NCBI RefSeq assembly: GCF_905171775.1
Contig: NC_053494.1
Span: forward strand, 124,586,028-124,650,027
Direction: 5' to 3'
Origin: Rana temporaria
Taxonomy: Eukaryota > Chordata > Amphibia > Anura > Ranidae
Length of the DNA: 64,000 nucleotides
Part shown: piece after piece, positions 11,375-21,045 of the stretch
Layout of the letters: each line of letters opens with the position of its first letter
Position numbering within the stretch: the stretch's first letter is position 1
Notes under the pieces: generated by a model
What the model saw: the letters and a program-made list of their open reading frames with translations, nothing else
What the model was told of the DNA's origin: nothing
Database searches by the model: none
Translations under genes and position numbers: made by a program

Positions 11375-11412
11375 CTGAAGAAGCCGTAAGGCGAAACGCG
11401 TCGGCGAGACGA
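11375..11412 (+). ncRNA. Hammerhead-like motif, right palindrome arm
   Basis: This is the mirror of 8978-9015: CTGAAGA (11375-11381), hairpin GCCGTAAGGC (11383-11392), GAAAC (11393-11397). The following CGTC-GGCGA-GACG can form a 4-bp stem in the position of helix III, but the expected UH cleavage-site bases do not follow it. Confidence 0.35.
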
Positions 11413-11655
11413 ATATATTGCTTAAGAATATGTATCTATGTTTTTTCCTCAACATTTATTGAAATTGATTTGTATATTTATATATTTTTGTAATTAAATT
11501 TATTTTTATATAACCCAAAATGTCCCTGTGATTGCCTTTGAAAGTCCGCCATGTCACTACCTAGTGTAGTACAATCTCCTTTTTTGAACTACTATTTCGG
11601 ATGTGGGCTAATGTGAGTGCCTGTATGTTATCCCCCTTCCCCTCGTTTTTGAATT

Positions 11656-11670
11656 TGTATAATAACGCAA
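11656..11670. repeat. Right copy of a 15-bp direct repeat (TSD)
   Basis: Identical to 8790-8804. Outside these 15 bases the flanks differ (C versus T on the left, A versus T on the right). Confidence 0.75.
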
Positions 11671-11979
11671 TAGAAAGTACAGCAGGGAAAAGACTTTCAC
11701 TCTGGGCACAGTGAATACCCACAATCTTTTAGATGTGTGGGAGAGCAGTATGCAGTATGGCCAACCTTATGCTTAGAGCCCGGGCCCAGTCTCCACCTCC
11801 CCCCAACATCCCCCGACTCCACAAGAACCTGGTCTTGCCGGATTATTTTTTCTGGTGTCCTCATGCAGTGCTTCTCCTGGCATTAGGGGTTTGGATCCTC
11901 TGAAGCTGAGAGCCTGGGGATTGGACAGAAATTGAGCTCCTCTAAAACCTCTGCTCCTTTCTCCTGGGCACGGAGTTGG

Positions 11980-12165
11980 ACAGCGGGAAGCAGAAAGCAA
12001 ACTATTTAAACACTTTTGGGAGTAATCTGCAGCCACATGTCCAGACGATTAAATTACACAAGTCCCGGCTGGCTGATATAGAAAAGACCGGGACTTGTGT
12101 AATGGACATGCAGCTGCAGATTACTCCCGTAAGTGTTTAAATAGTTCATTTTCTGCTTCCCCCCG
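11980..12165. repeat. Inverted repeat with about 25-bp loop
   Basis: Arms at about 11990-12064 and 12090-12161 share 'actatttaaacactt', 'gggagtaatctgcag', 'acatgtcca' and 'acacaagtcccgg' in mirror order. A few mismatches and a short insertion are present. It looks like a small foldback element inside the larger insertion. Confidence 0.7.
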
Positions 12166-12391
12166 CGCACACTACATGGGACCCAAGCACAGGATTAGTA
12201 TAGTGCCCATAATTCGAGAGTCCCCACACTGCCTCTGGGCCCCCCTGCAGGGCCAGGCCCAGTACAGGAGGGTGTTGGTCCCCCTTTTCACAGGCCCTGG
12301 GTCTGGGGCTACATGAGGCCCCAGATTGCGCATCGAGGCCTTCGGGTAATGACTGCACTCCCAATAAGCATTTTAATAAATAAATAAATAA

Positions 12392-12815
12392 ATGAGTGCT
12401 GCCAGCATTGGGGAGCTACAGTTCATGAACTATGAATGCCAATATGTACTGTGGCATACTGAAGCAGAGCATAATCCCTTCCTTACGGAGACTGGACCAC
12501 AGGGCAGTATTCCAACATAATAACGACCCCAAACACACCTCCAAAATGACCACTGCCTTGCTAAAGAAACTGATTGTTATGGTGATGGACTGGCCAAGCA
12601 TGTCTCCAGATCTAAACCCTATTGAGCATCTGTGGGGCATCCTCAAACAGGAGATAAAGGAGCGCAAGGTCTCTAACATCCACCAGCTCTGTGTCATTAT
12701 GGAGAAGTGGAAGAGGACTCCAGTGGCAACCTATGAAGCTCTGGTGAACTCCATGCCCAAGAGGGTTAAAGCAGTGCTGGAAAATATTGACGCTTTGGGC
12801 CCAATTTGGACATTT
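12392..12815 (+). pseudogene. Tc1 transposase, C-terminal part
   Basis: The frame from 12432 contains 'HNNDPKHTSK' (second catalytic D, codon 12525-12527) and 'DWPSMSPDLNPIEHLWGILK' (final E, codon 12624-12626), the D34E signature of Tc1. It continues through the EWKRTP-like region and 'LVNSMPKRVKAVLENIDALG'. Upstream 'gtgctgccagcattggggag' is the Tc1 sequence that should join 8254. The frame stays open past the element into the minisatellite, but that extension is an artefact. Confidence 0.85.
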
Positions 12816-12852
12816 TCACTTAGGGGTGTCCTCACTTTTGCTGCCAGTGGCC

Positions 12853-13090
12853 AGTGCCACCTCTGTACCCCCTGTCCACCTCTGTACCCCCTGTCCCCCT
12901 CTGTACCCCCAGTCCACCTCTGTAACCCCCACCCCGTCCACCTCTGTACCCCACATCCACATTTACCTCTGTACCCCCCATCCACCTCTGTACCCCCATC
13001 CACATTCACATCTATACCCCCCATCCACATTTACCTCTGTAGCCCCCTCCCGTCCACCTCTGTAGCCCCCGTCCACCCTTTCTCTTCACA
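12853..13090. repeat. Pyrimidine-rich minisatellite, CCACCTCTGTACCCCC unit
   Basis: About a dozen variants of CCACCTCTGTACCCCC, 16-22 bp long and sometimes expanded with 'acatttacc' or 'acattcaca', follow each other. The array starts within 15 bp of the inner Tc1 repeat and probably replaced the outer right Tc1 end. Confidence 0.85.
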
Positions 13091-13155
13091 TATCTCCATG
13101 GTTCTTTCTGTCATGAGGTGAGATTGAGAACTTATTCATCTCGGTGGACCCAGCA

Positions 13156-13527
13156 GTGCATAACAGTGCAGTCTCCGGCTATCAGACCCAGCACACAGCC
13201 ACAACAATTCACTAGGCTGTGTGCTACACAGGTCTGTCAGGCGGGGGTAGGGAGGGAGGAACACCGAGCACTGCTCTGCTTTGTTCCCTGTCTTCGGTCC
13301 GCAGATTCTTTCAGAGGGAGAAGCGGGACAGTCGGGAGGGGTGCATTACAGTGCAGTCTCCGGCTATCAGACCCAGCACACAGCCACAACAATTCACTCG
13401 GCCGTTTGCTACACAGGTCTGTCAGGCAGGGGAAGGGAGGGAGGAACACAGAGCACTGCTCTGCTTCGTTCCCTGTCTCTGGTACACAGATTCTTTCAGA
13501 GGAAGAAGCGGGACAGTCGGGAGGGGT
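13156..13527. repeat. 185-bp tandem duplication, two copies
   Basis: 13156-13340 and 13341-13527 are head-to-tail copies, both containing 'gtgcagtctccggctatcag', 'caggtctgtcaggc', 'gcactgctctgctt' and 'agaagcgggacagtcgggag'. They differ at a few percent of sites. Frames open through both copies are not credible genes. Confidence 0.85.
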
Positions 13528-13929
13528 GGGCGGGCGGCCTCAAGCACATGAAAGTCCGCAGCTGTCCCGCTCTCCTGTTATAATGTTGACCACTGCTTGG
13601 AGCGCGGGGGGGATCGGCTCCTCGATTGAGTAGCATGACGGCCCTGACTGCGCCCCCCTTCCTCCAGTAAATGGTCGCGCCCAGGGAATCCGATCCCTCT
13701 GCCCACCCCTTGTACCAGCCCTGCTTATAATAGTTTTAGGTGGGTGACAGTGGCAGCAGGGGCAAAGGATATAAGGCAATATGTCTTTGAAACTATTGCT
13801 GAAGTTATTTATGGTGTAACTCTTATGCCGTGTACACCGCCTCCTGCACATATACGTCGGCAGAATGGCACGGCTGGGCACAGGCACGCACAGGTACGTC
13901 CCCTTTAAATGCCCAGCCGTGGGTCGCGC
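13528..13929. other. No recognisable feature
   Basis: GC-rich sequence continuing from the tandem duplication, then a stretch ending in a MITE-like 'atgccgtgtacacc' (about 13827). I see no gene. Confidence 0.35.
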
Positions 13930-14332
13930 CTGCCACCCGGTCCGAAGCTCCGTGACCGCGGCCGTGGGAGCCGTGGACCCGCTCGGTCACAGGAGCAGAA
14001 GAACCTTCCCCGTTCTTCACTGTGGCAGTGTCACTGATCATCTGTTCCCTGATATAGGGAAAGACAATCAATAATGTCACAAGTCCAGCCCTGCCCCCCT
14101 ACAGTTAGAAACACATATGAGGTTACACATAACCCCTACAGCGCCCCCTAGTGGTTAACTCCTAAACTGCAATTGTCATTTTCACAGTAATCAATGCATT
14201 TTTATAGCACTTTTTGCTGTGAAATGACAATGGTCCCAAAAATGTGTCAAAAGTGTCGGCCATAATGTCGCAGTCACAAAAAAAAACACTGATCGCCAAC
14301 ATTACTAGTAAAAAAATAATTATTAATAAGAG
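13930..14332. mobile_element. CCACTT/AAGTGG-type element, partial
   Basis: The characteristic internal string of this family is present: 'cgccccctagtggttaac', 'atgcatttttatagcac', 'tggtcccaaaaatgtgtcaa', 'ccataatgtcgcagtcac' and 'cattactagtaaaaaa'. The downstream half (from 'attttgtagacgctata') and both ends are missing. Fuller copies are at 19648-20531, 32223-33058 and 33857-34830. Confidence 0.7.
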
Positions 14333-14397
14333 GGGGGAGGGTTCCGATGAGTGGAAGTTCCACTTTAGGGTGGAGCTCCGCTTTAAGAATGTCTGCG
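14333..14397. mobile_element. End of a TTAA-type MITE
   Basis: 'ggtggagctccgctttaa' matches the right end of the element at 24058-24573 (GGTGGAACTCCACT followed by TTAA). Only about 60 bp remain, including an internal 'ggaagttccac' repeat. Confidence 0.5.
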
Positions 14398-14443
14398 ATG
14401 CGGCCTTAGATACGGCCCCCTTGCTTTCTAGCCCGATCATTAA

Positions 14444-14530
14444 AACGGCCTTGCCCACACACGATCGTTTTTAATGACATTAAAAAAAAAAAAAATTTAC
14501 AACCCGAAAAACGGTTGTGTGTACGCGGCA
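14444..14530. mobile_element. Very short MITE remnant with CACACACGATCG ends
   Basis: 'cttgcccacacacgatcg' and, 50 bp on, 'acggttgtgtgtacgcggca' are mirror ends of the ATGCC/GGCAT family with nearly all of the interior deleted and a poly(A) run between. Confidence 0.5.
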
Positions 14531-14929
14531 TTACATTCAAAAAGTGGTTAAAAAAGCCTTCATTTCATCTTTCCCTTTGACTCCAATGCATTTTGTCCAA
14601 ATGGTGGAATTTTGGCAAGATTTCTCAATTTGCTTGGTCTTTATTGACCATCCGATTCTGACATATGGAAACGAAAGGAAAGAGTGTCCGTTTCCCTTTT
14701 CTCCATTAGGATTGTAGATGTAATTTCTGTTATGAAGATTAGAAGTTGAAAGCAAACATTGGTAGTTGCTGCACGAATATATGCACTGTGACTTTCAGAG
14801 GTTGATTGACTCCGATGAAAGAGTATAGGGTCTGTCAAGAAATCATGCCACAGGCCAAAACCTCTGTTCTTGTGTTGTAGTTGCTTCACAGGGAATGGTG
14901 GGGGCCATTTATACTCTACCACTGCCCAA
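14531..14929. other. No recognisable feature
   Basis: No coding similarity, terminal repeats or tandem repeats seen. Confidence 0.35.
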
Positions 14930-16458
14930 TATACTGTTCGATCGCCGCCGGGCACCCGCGATTGCCCAGTAACTGAGCAGGGACGTGGAGCTCTGTGTGT
15001 AAACACAAAGCTCCACGTCCTGTCAGGGAGAGGAGACCGATGCTGTGTCCCTTGTACATAGGGACACAGATTGGTCACCTCCCCCAGTCAGTCCCCTCCC
15101 CCCACAGTTAGAACACTCACTAGGCTACACATTTAACCCCTTCCTCGCCCCCTAGTGTTAACCCCTTCTCTGCCAGTCACATTTATACAGTTATCAGTGC
15201 ATATTTATAGCACTGTTCACTGTATAAATGTGAATGGTCCCAAAAATGTGTCAAAAGTGTCTGATGAGTCCGCCATAATGTCGCAGTCACAATAAAAATT
15301 CGCAGATCGCCGCCATTACTAGTAAAAAAAAAATCATAAAAAAATCATAATTATGTCACCTATTTTGTAGACGCTATAAATTTGCGCAAACCAGTCACTA
15401 TACGCTTATCGCGATTTTTTTTTTACCACAAATATGTAGAAGAATACGTATCGGCCTAAACTGAGAAAAACATTTATTTTTTTTAACTGGAAAATTTATA
15501 ATAGCAAAAAGTAAAAAATATTGGTCTGGATTCACAAAGAGTTATGCCGGCGTATCAGTAGATACGCCGATGTAACTCGGAATCTAAGCCCGTCGTAAGT
15601 TTAAGTGTATGCTCAAACTGAGATACACTTAAACCTAGCTAAGATACGACGGCCTGCGCCGTAGTATCTTAGGGTGCAATTTTCTCTGCTGGCCGCTAGG
15701 TGGCGCTTCCGTTGAATTCGGCGTAGAATATGTAAATGACTAGATACGCCGATTCACGAACGTACACTTGCCCGTCGCAGTAAAGAAACGCTGTTTCCGT
15801 AAGAGGTACGCCGCGTAAAGATAAAGCTGCCCCCAAGGTGGCGTAGCCAATGTTGAGTATGGCCGTCGTTCCTGCATCGAAATTTGAAAATTTTACGCCA
15901 TTTGCGTAAGTCGTCTGTGAATGGGGCTGGACGTAATTTATGTTCACGTCGAAACCAATACGTCCTTGCGGCGTACTTTGGAGCAATGCACACTGGGATA
16001 TGTACACGGACGGTGCATGCGGCGTTCGTAAAAAACGTCAATCACGTCGGGTCACCACCCATTTACATAAAACACGCCCCCTCATCCTCATTTGAATTAG
16101 GCACGTTTACGCCGGCCCCATTTACGCTACGCCGCCGTAACTTAGGAGGCAAGTGCTTTGTGCTTGTAAATACGATACGCTACGCCGCCTCAAAGATGCG
16201 CCGATCTACGTAATTCCAGCCCAGTGTGTTTTTTTTCAAAATTAACGCTTTTTTTTTGCTTATAGCACAAAAAATAAAAACCGCAAAGGCGATCAAATAC
16301 CATCAAAAGAAAGCTCTATTTGTGGGAAAAAAAGGACATCAATTTTGTTTGGGAGCCACGTCGCACGACCGCGCAATTGTCAGTTAAAGCGACGCAGTGC
16401 CGGAAGCTGAAATTTCGCCTGGGCAGGAAGGGGGTAAATTCTTCCGGGGCTGAAGTGG
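14930..16458. mobile_element. CCACTT/AAGTGG-type element split by a CpG MITE
   Basis: Left part to 15522 and right part from 16224 make one element of the family seen at 19648-20531: 'gacgtggagctctgtgtgtaa' hairpin, 'atttatacagt...actgtataaatgt', 'tttgtagacgctata', then 'gcgcaaaaaataaaaacc', 'gatcaaataccatcaaaaga' and 'gggctgaagtgg' followed by TTAA (16459-16462). The left terminus is not clear. It is interrupted by the MITE at 15524-16223. The family is TTAA-flanked, non-coding and 0.8-1 kb when uninterrupted. Confidence 0.75.
15524..16223. mobile_element. CpG-rich foldback MITE (TTACGCCG family), nested
   Basis: The ends are GTCTGGATTCACAAAG and the mirror of GGGCTGGAATTACGTAG. Inside are 'gccggcgta', 'tacgccg', 'cgtaagtcgt', 'ggccgctaggtggcgct' and 'gaattaggc' blocks typical of the family. 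It lies in the 14930-16458 element at 'aaatattg|tgtttttt'; flanking triplets are TTG and GTG, close to a 3-bp target duplication. Confidence 0.8.
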
Positions 16459-16474
16459 TTAAACCCACAAATGC

Positions 16475-16580
16475 TTTTTTTTTTTACCACTGCTATTCCT
16501 TTATACTGGCCTTTGAAATTCACAAATGCAGTCATTTAGAAATTGGATGAAAGTTTTTGCAATGTGAAACATTTTTTGAT
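16475..16580. repeat. Copy of a short dispersed repeat also at 61715-61810
   Basis: 'actgctattcctttatactg' and 'acaaatgcagtcatttagaa' recur with about a quarter of bases changed at 61715-61810. Family unknown. Confidence 0.5.
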
Positions 16581-17019
16581 AGATAAAAAGTAAATTTTAT
16601 ATACAACTATATACAGTAGATCAGACCAAAACGAGGGACAAATGAGGAGAAAAGAGGGACAGAGGGACTTTTTTCCAAAGTAGGGACAGTCCCTCGAAAT
16701 TGGGGACAGTTGGGAGCTATGCCCCTCCACTCGAGTATCCAACAGATTAAAAAACAAACAAACAATGAGCTGGCTCAGCTCACCAGATGTCAGCTTTAAT
16801 TAAAATATATTTTTTGGGTGGACTGAGCATTTACCCCACTTTCACACCTATGCGGTTTTTGGTGCATTTTGTGTTTTGCAGACACACACTACAGTCCATT
16901 TAACATGGTTTCCTATGGATATAGATCACATTTGTGTGTTTTGCGGCTCTGCATTTTTTGAAAAGGGTCAGGTCTCCCACAGCAGATTGCTTTTTGCGTG
17001 TAACAGACTTCACAAACAT
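16581..17019. other. No gene; GGGACA-rich patch
   Basis: 16630-16710 carries several 'gagggaca' / 'gggacag' repeats. The rest (16711-17019) shows nothing recognisable. Confidence 0.4.
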
Positions 17020-17502
17020 ACTTGCGCCCGTCGCTGTAATCTACGCCGTTTACGTAAGGCGTACGTCCGGCGTAAAGTTATTCCACCTAAAGCAGGGGTA
17101 AGTCATGTTAGGGTATGGACGACGGAACAGCCGTCGTATTTTACGTCGTTTACGTAAGTCGAACGTGAATGGGGCTGGGCGTAGGTTACGTTCACGTCGT
17201 AGGCATTGAGCCGTCGTATCTTAGGGAGTATATGCAACGTGATTCTGAGCATGCGCGCGCATGCGCCGTTCTGGCCCCTCATTTACATGGGGTCACGCTT
17301 CATTATAATAGATCACGCCCACTACCTTCCTACTTTGAATTAGGCGGGCTTACGCCGGCCAATTTACGTTACGCCGGCGCAAGTTTGGGAGCGAGTGCTT
17401 TGTGAATACAGTTCTTGCCTCACTGATTTACGTTGGCGTAGCGCATATGAAATGCGCTACGCCGGTCTAAAGATGCGCCGCTCTATGTGAATCCGGGCCA
17501 AT
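17020..17502. mobile_element. CpG-rich foldback MITE, left-truncated
   Basis: The right half of the TTACGCCG family is present ('cgtttacgtaag', 'gttcacgtcg', 'gaattaggcgggcttacgcc') ending in 'atgtgaatccgggcca', which mirrors the usual left end. The first roughly 200 bp, including the left terminal repeat, are missing. Confidence 0.7.
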
Positions 17503-17737
17503 GTGTATAGCTAGTTGCTAAAGAGAGCTCATATTTAACAATCGATGAGTCATCAGCTATCAGCAGGGTTCCCCGCTGACAGCTGAATGTAAAAAAAAAG
17601 AATTGCCGGTAAAATCAAAATTAGTAAAAAAAACGGCGTGAGATCCCCTCCAAATCCATACCACAACCCTGGGTGGTGATTTTAGGAGTCTGCAAGCGCG
17701 GGGCTTATCAGAATCTGGGAGCCCCCCCTCACTTCCT

Positions 17738-18088
17738 GTTCTTCTGTCACCGTAATGCAAGGCTTTCTCCCTGGTGTGGAGAAAGCCTCTTCAGGGGGGA
17801 GGGGGCGAGCAGGAGTATCAGGACGCCCACTAACACACAGCTCCTTTCTCTATCTGCAAAGTAGAGAGCATCCTGACTTGCCTGCTCGCCCCCTCAAGGC
17901 TTTCTCCACACCAGGGAGAAAGCCTCACATTACTGTGTGTAGTTACAGACAGAAGAACAGGAAGTGAGGATTTCTCAGAAGAAATAAGGACATTTAAAAG
18001 AAAAATAGAAGGATGTGGTAAGTGAAGGAGGACTGCACTAAGGTAAAGGAAGCTATTTAGGGAAAAAAATAATTCCTTTACAACCCCT
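17738..18088. mobile_element. TTAA-type foldback MITE, left-truncated
   Basis: Same family as 6374-7170: 'gcaaggctttctccctggtg', 'gagggggcgagcaggag', 'acacacagctcctttctc', then 'gaagtgaggatttctcag' and 'tacaacccct' followed by TTAA (18089-18092). The left outer arm is absent, and no second MITE is inserted here. Confidence 0.75.
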
Positions 18089-18092
18089 TTAA

Positions 18093-18777
18093 GTGTTCCT
18101 TAATGGCATGTACATTTTAACAGACGAGCCAAAGAAACAGATCTTTTCTCCTTATCGTAATAACTTTTAATGGACAACTATTCTGTTATCTAAATGATAA
18201 TCACTGTTAACTGACATGACATTAATAATTCTCATACTGACACTTACTCACTTTCAGTATTCAGCCCACACATTTTACTGCCATGTCCCCGATCACATCC
18301 CCAAGCAGCTGGTAATTAGTGTGCCTACAGGCTGAGGCCAGAGAACTGTACTGCAGAAGGATAAATTATTTTCTTTGGAAATGTTGCTATGGCTTGTAGA
18401 TGCTTTATGGAGAAATCAATAAATAACAGATAGAAGTTAGATTCAATATAGATAACAAGATTATGTAGGTAGGGGAAAGGATTACATAGATAAGAGCATT
18501 ATATACTTGCACAATATAGGATTATGTAGCTAAACAGATCATGTAATGTGAATGATAGTATTGGCTGGGTTAGCCATGGAATAAGCACTATATACGACAG
18601 GTTATCCAAGAGCTATAGTGTATACAGTGGTTGTAATTCAAGTGACAATATCCATTATATCTCTCATAATAAAATATAATCCAAACTACAAGTAAAGTAA
18701 AGGTATCTATTACAGAGGCAATCTGTAAGAAAGAACAGATACAATTCTACACAGTAGGAAACATAGAATGCCTTTTA
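18093..18777. other. Repeat-poor stretch, no gene seen
   Basis: No terminal repeats or coding similarity. It could be unique sequence. A run of 'attatgtag' variants occurs at 18440-18560. Confidence 0.4.
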
Positions 18778-18797
18778 TATATATATATATACACACT

Positions 18798-19520
18798 GGG
18801 CCAGATTCTCATACATTTACGTTGCTCCTGGGCAGCGTAACGTATGTGATTTACGTTACACCGCCGCAGGTTTACAGGTTTACATCCTGATTCTCAGAAC
18901 ACTTACCTGTAAACTTGCGGCGGTGTATCGTTAAATCGCTTGGCGCAAACCCGCGCAATTCAAATGGGGCGGGCACCATTTAAATTAGGCGCGCTCTCGC
19001 GCCGAGCGTACTGCGCATGCTCCGTCTGGTAAATTACCCGACGTGCATTGCGCTAAATTATGTTGCCCCGACGTCATTTGCTTAGACGTTTACGTAAATG
19101 GCGTCCAGTGCCATTTACGGACGTCTTACGCAAACAATGTAATTTTTTTTAAATTCGACGCGGGAACGACGGCCATACTTAACATTGGTTGCCCCTCATA
19201 ATAGCAGGGGCAACCTTACGCATCGCGTACGCTACGGAAACGACGTAAATTCTCAGCGTCGACTGCGCGTATGTTCGGGAATCTCGCGTACTTACCTCAT
19301 TTGCATAGACGACGGGGAAAACGACGATGCGACACCTAGCGGCGGAAAAAAAATAGCTTTTAAGATCTGACAGCGTAAGAGCCTTACGCCTGTCAGATCT
19401 AATGGGTATCTATGCGTAACTGATTCTAAGAATCAGTCGCATAGATACCCGGGGCCAGATGAGGAGTTACGACGGCGCAAATGGTGTTGCGCCGTCGTAA
19501 TGCCTTTGAGAATCTGGGCC
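18798..19520. mobile_element. CpG-rich foldback MITE in a TA microsatellite
   Basis: The ends GGGCCAGATTCTCA and TGAGAATCTGGGCC-like are mirrored over more than 60 bp, and a second inner pair 'gacggcgcaa' / 'gttgcgccgtcgtaa' closes the right side. (TA)n lies at 18776-18792 and again at 19525-19540, so the element sits in a TA microsatellite. The interior has 'gacgtttacgtaaatggcgt' and 'gcgcatgctccg' blocks. No clear target duplication (ACT versus AAA). Confidence 0.8.
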
Positions 19521-19647
19521 AAAGTATATATATATATATTTAACCCTGCCTCTGAAAGCATTCAGCCTACCTACTTTCCCTTTGCTATAGCAGCTATGTA
19601 ATGATTAGGTTGTGTTAAGCGTGATGTTATTTACAGTAGTATTTTAA

Positions 19648-20531
19648 CCACTTTCCATCCCGCCTATAATAATATGACAGCCACAAGGTGGCTCTGCCAT
19701 CCTGGGTGGCCATCATATGACATCCTTGGGCCTCCTGGCCGCTAGGGGGTGTGCTGTCACGTCACTCGGGTGCCTGGCGTCCGCGATGTCCCCCAGGTAC
19801 CCACGAACAGTAGTTACAGAGCCAGGTACGCGGATCTCTGTGTGTACAAAGGGTCACCAATCGGTCACCTCCCCCTGTCAGTCCCCTCCCTTCACAGCTA
19901 GAATCACTCCCTAGGGAACACATTTAACCCCTTGATCGCCCCTAATGTTAACCCCTTCCCTGACAGTCACATTTATACAGTAATCCGTGCATATTTATAG
20001 CACTGTTCACTGAATAAATGTGAAAGGTCCCAAAATAGTGTCAAAAGTGTCCGATCTGTCTGCCACAATATCGTAGTCCTGACAAAAATCGCAGAAAAAA
20101 AAATAATTAAAATAATGTCATAAATCTATCCCATATTTTGTAGGCGCTATAACTTTTGCGCAAACCAATTACTATACGCTTATTGCGATTTTTTTTGTTT
20201 ACCAAAAATATGTAGAAGAATACATATAGGCCTAAACTGAGATTTTTTTTATTTTTTTTAAATTGGGATATTTATTATAGCAAAAAATTACAAAATATTG
20301 TGTTTTTTTGAAAATTGACACTCTTTTTTTGTTTATAGCGCAAAAAATAAAAACCACAGATATAATCAAATACCACCAAAAGAAAGCTCTATTTGTGGGA
20401 AAAAAAGGACATCAATTTTGTTTGGGAGCCACGCCGCCCGACCGTGCAATTATCATTCAAAGCGTGACAGTGCTGAAAGCTGACCATTGGCCTGGGCAGG
20501 AAGGGGGTGAAAATGCCCGGTATTGAAGTGG
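19648..20531. mobile_element. CCACTT/AAGTGG element, complete, TTAA TSD
   Basis: The ends are CCACTTTCCATCC and its partner TTGAAGTGG, flanked by TTAA at 19644-19647 and 20532-20535. In order it contains a 'ctaggg' GC-rich 5' third, 'gttaaccccttccctg', 'tttatagcactgttcac', 'ttttgtaggcgctataac', 'acgcttattgcgatttt', 'atgtagaagaatac' and 'accaccaaaagaaagctcta'. It encodes no protein. This is the best full-length copy in the window. Confidence 0.85.
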
Positions 20532-20535
20532 TTAA

Positions 20536-21041
20536 AGCCCTTCAAAATACTGTTTATCCCACTTAAAAATGTTGTCAATCTCAGACATAAAATATGAACA
20601 CAGCATATCCATCTATAGTGTGTACTCTCTATTAGGAGCATTAAGTTTCATCTCTCTCCGCTGCTTTGTTCCTCTGCTATCAGCATGAACCACTTTTCAC
20701 AAGTTTTCCTGACACCAAGAGAAAAAATGGTGACATGACAGAGATCTCCAGCAGATTGACAGCCTCAGCTCTGTTTCTGTGTGCTGTGTGGAGGGGGTGT
20801 GTCTCTTCCCTCCAATCAGCTCTCAGAGCTCTTCTCACTGAGCTCTGCAGAGTGAAACTTCAGCTTTGCACCCCTTTTTTTTTAAACCCTTAGACAAGCT
20901 AAAAATGTAGCACTTTGAACAGATGTAGAGAAGAAAGGGGTAGATAAACTGGCACAACTTATTTAGGAGGATTTGTGCCTTCTCTGTGTATCACTTGAGG
21001 CCAGTAACTTCACTGGGTATATGTAATCGTTTACAACCACT
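20536..21041. mobile_element. Probable TTAA-type element abutting the previous one
   Basis: The right end GTTTACAACCACT followed by TTAA (21042-21045) matches the 30924-31500 family. The left side starts directly at the TTAA (20532-20535) that ends the CCACTT element, but the left terminus is weak. The interior has 'cttccctccaatcagctctc' and 'aggatttgtgcc'. Confidence 0.5.
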
Positions 21042-21045
21042 TTAA

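Larger units (their letters stand above)
8805..11655. mobile_element. 2.85-kb near-perfect palindromic element
   Basis: The arms are 8802-10170 and 10218-11586, each 1369 bp, with a 47-bp loop. A position in the left arm pairs with 20388 minus its coordinate from the loop to the outer end; only a few substitutions and two compensating one-base homopolymer indels were noticed. A 69-bp unpaired tail (11587-11655) precedes the right 15-bp direct repeat. Each arm has the CTGAAGA-hairpin-GAAAC motif near its outer end and a GC-rich inner third with CpG and 'gcgtggc' repeats. No reverse transcriptase, endonuclease or transposase was recognised. It may be a retroelement copied as an inverted pair; Penelope-like elements are one possibility. 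Confidence 0.8.
8255..12391. mobile_element. Composite 4.1-kb insertion inside the Tc1 element
   Basis: Tc1 homology stops after 'catggtctggg' and resumes with 'atgagtgctgcc', and the whole interval between is foreign. The right edge is a (TAAA)n tail at 12373-12391, the kind of simple tail found at LINE 3' ends, so at least the last insertion may be a retrotransposition. Inside lie the large palindrome (8802-11586), a smaller inverted repeat (11980-12165) and flanking sequence I do not recognise (8255-8789 and 11671-11979). Confidence 0.7.
7317..12842 (+). mobile_element. Tc1/mariner element, split by a 4.1-kb insertion
   Basis: The left end has two direct-repeat copies of the Tc1 inverted-repeat core (AAAGTGAGTACACCCC at about 7328 and again at about 7506), the IR/DR arrangement of vertebrate Tc1 elements. 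The right end keeps only the inner copy (about 12811-12840, 'cacttaggggtgtcctcac') before running into a minisatellite, so the outer right end is lost. The transposase is split into 7610-8254 and 12392-12815 and is broken. The left flank is TT rather than TA. The element cannot be mobile. Confidence 0.85.

Noticed and set aside
12432..13121. 229-codon frame as one protein
   Set aside because: Only the first 125 or so residues are Tc1 transposase. The rest is translation of the CCACCTCTGTACCCCC minisatellite.
13118..13633. 171-codon frame over the 185-bp tandem duplication
   Set aside because: The frame is open because the repeat unit happens to be stop-free; overlapping frames on both strands are equally open, and no domain is recognisable.
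14162..14458. 98-codon frame (minus) in the CCACTT element
   Set aside because: Different copies of this element are not open in the same frame, so it is not a transposon gene.
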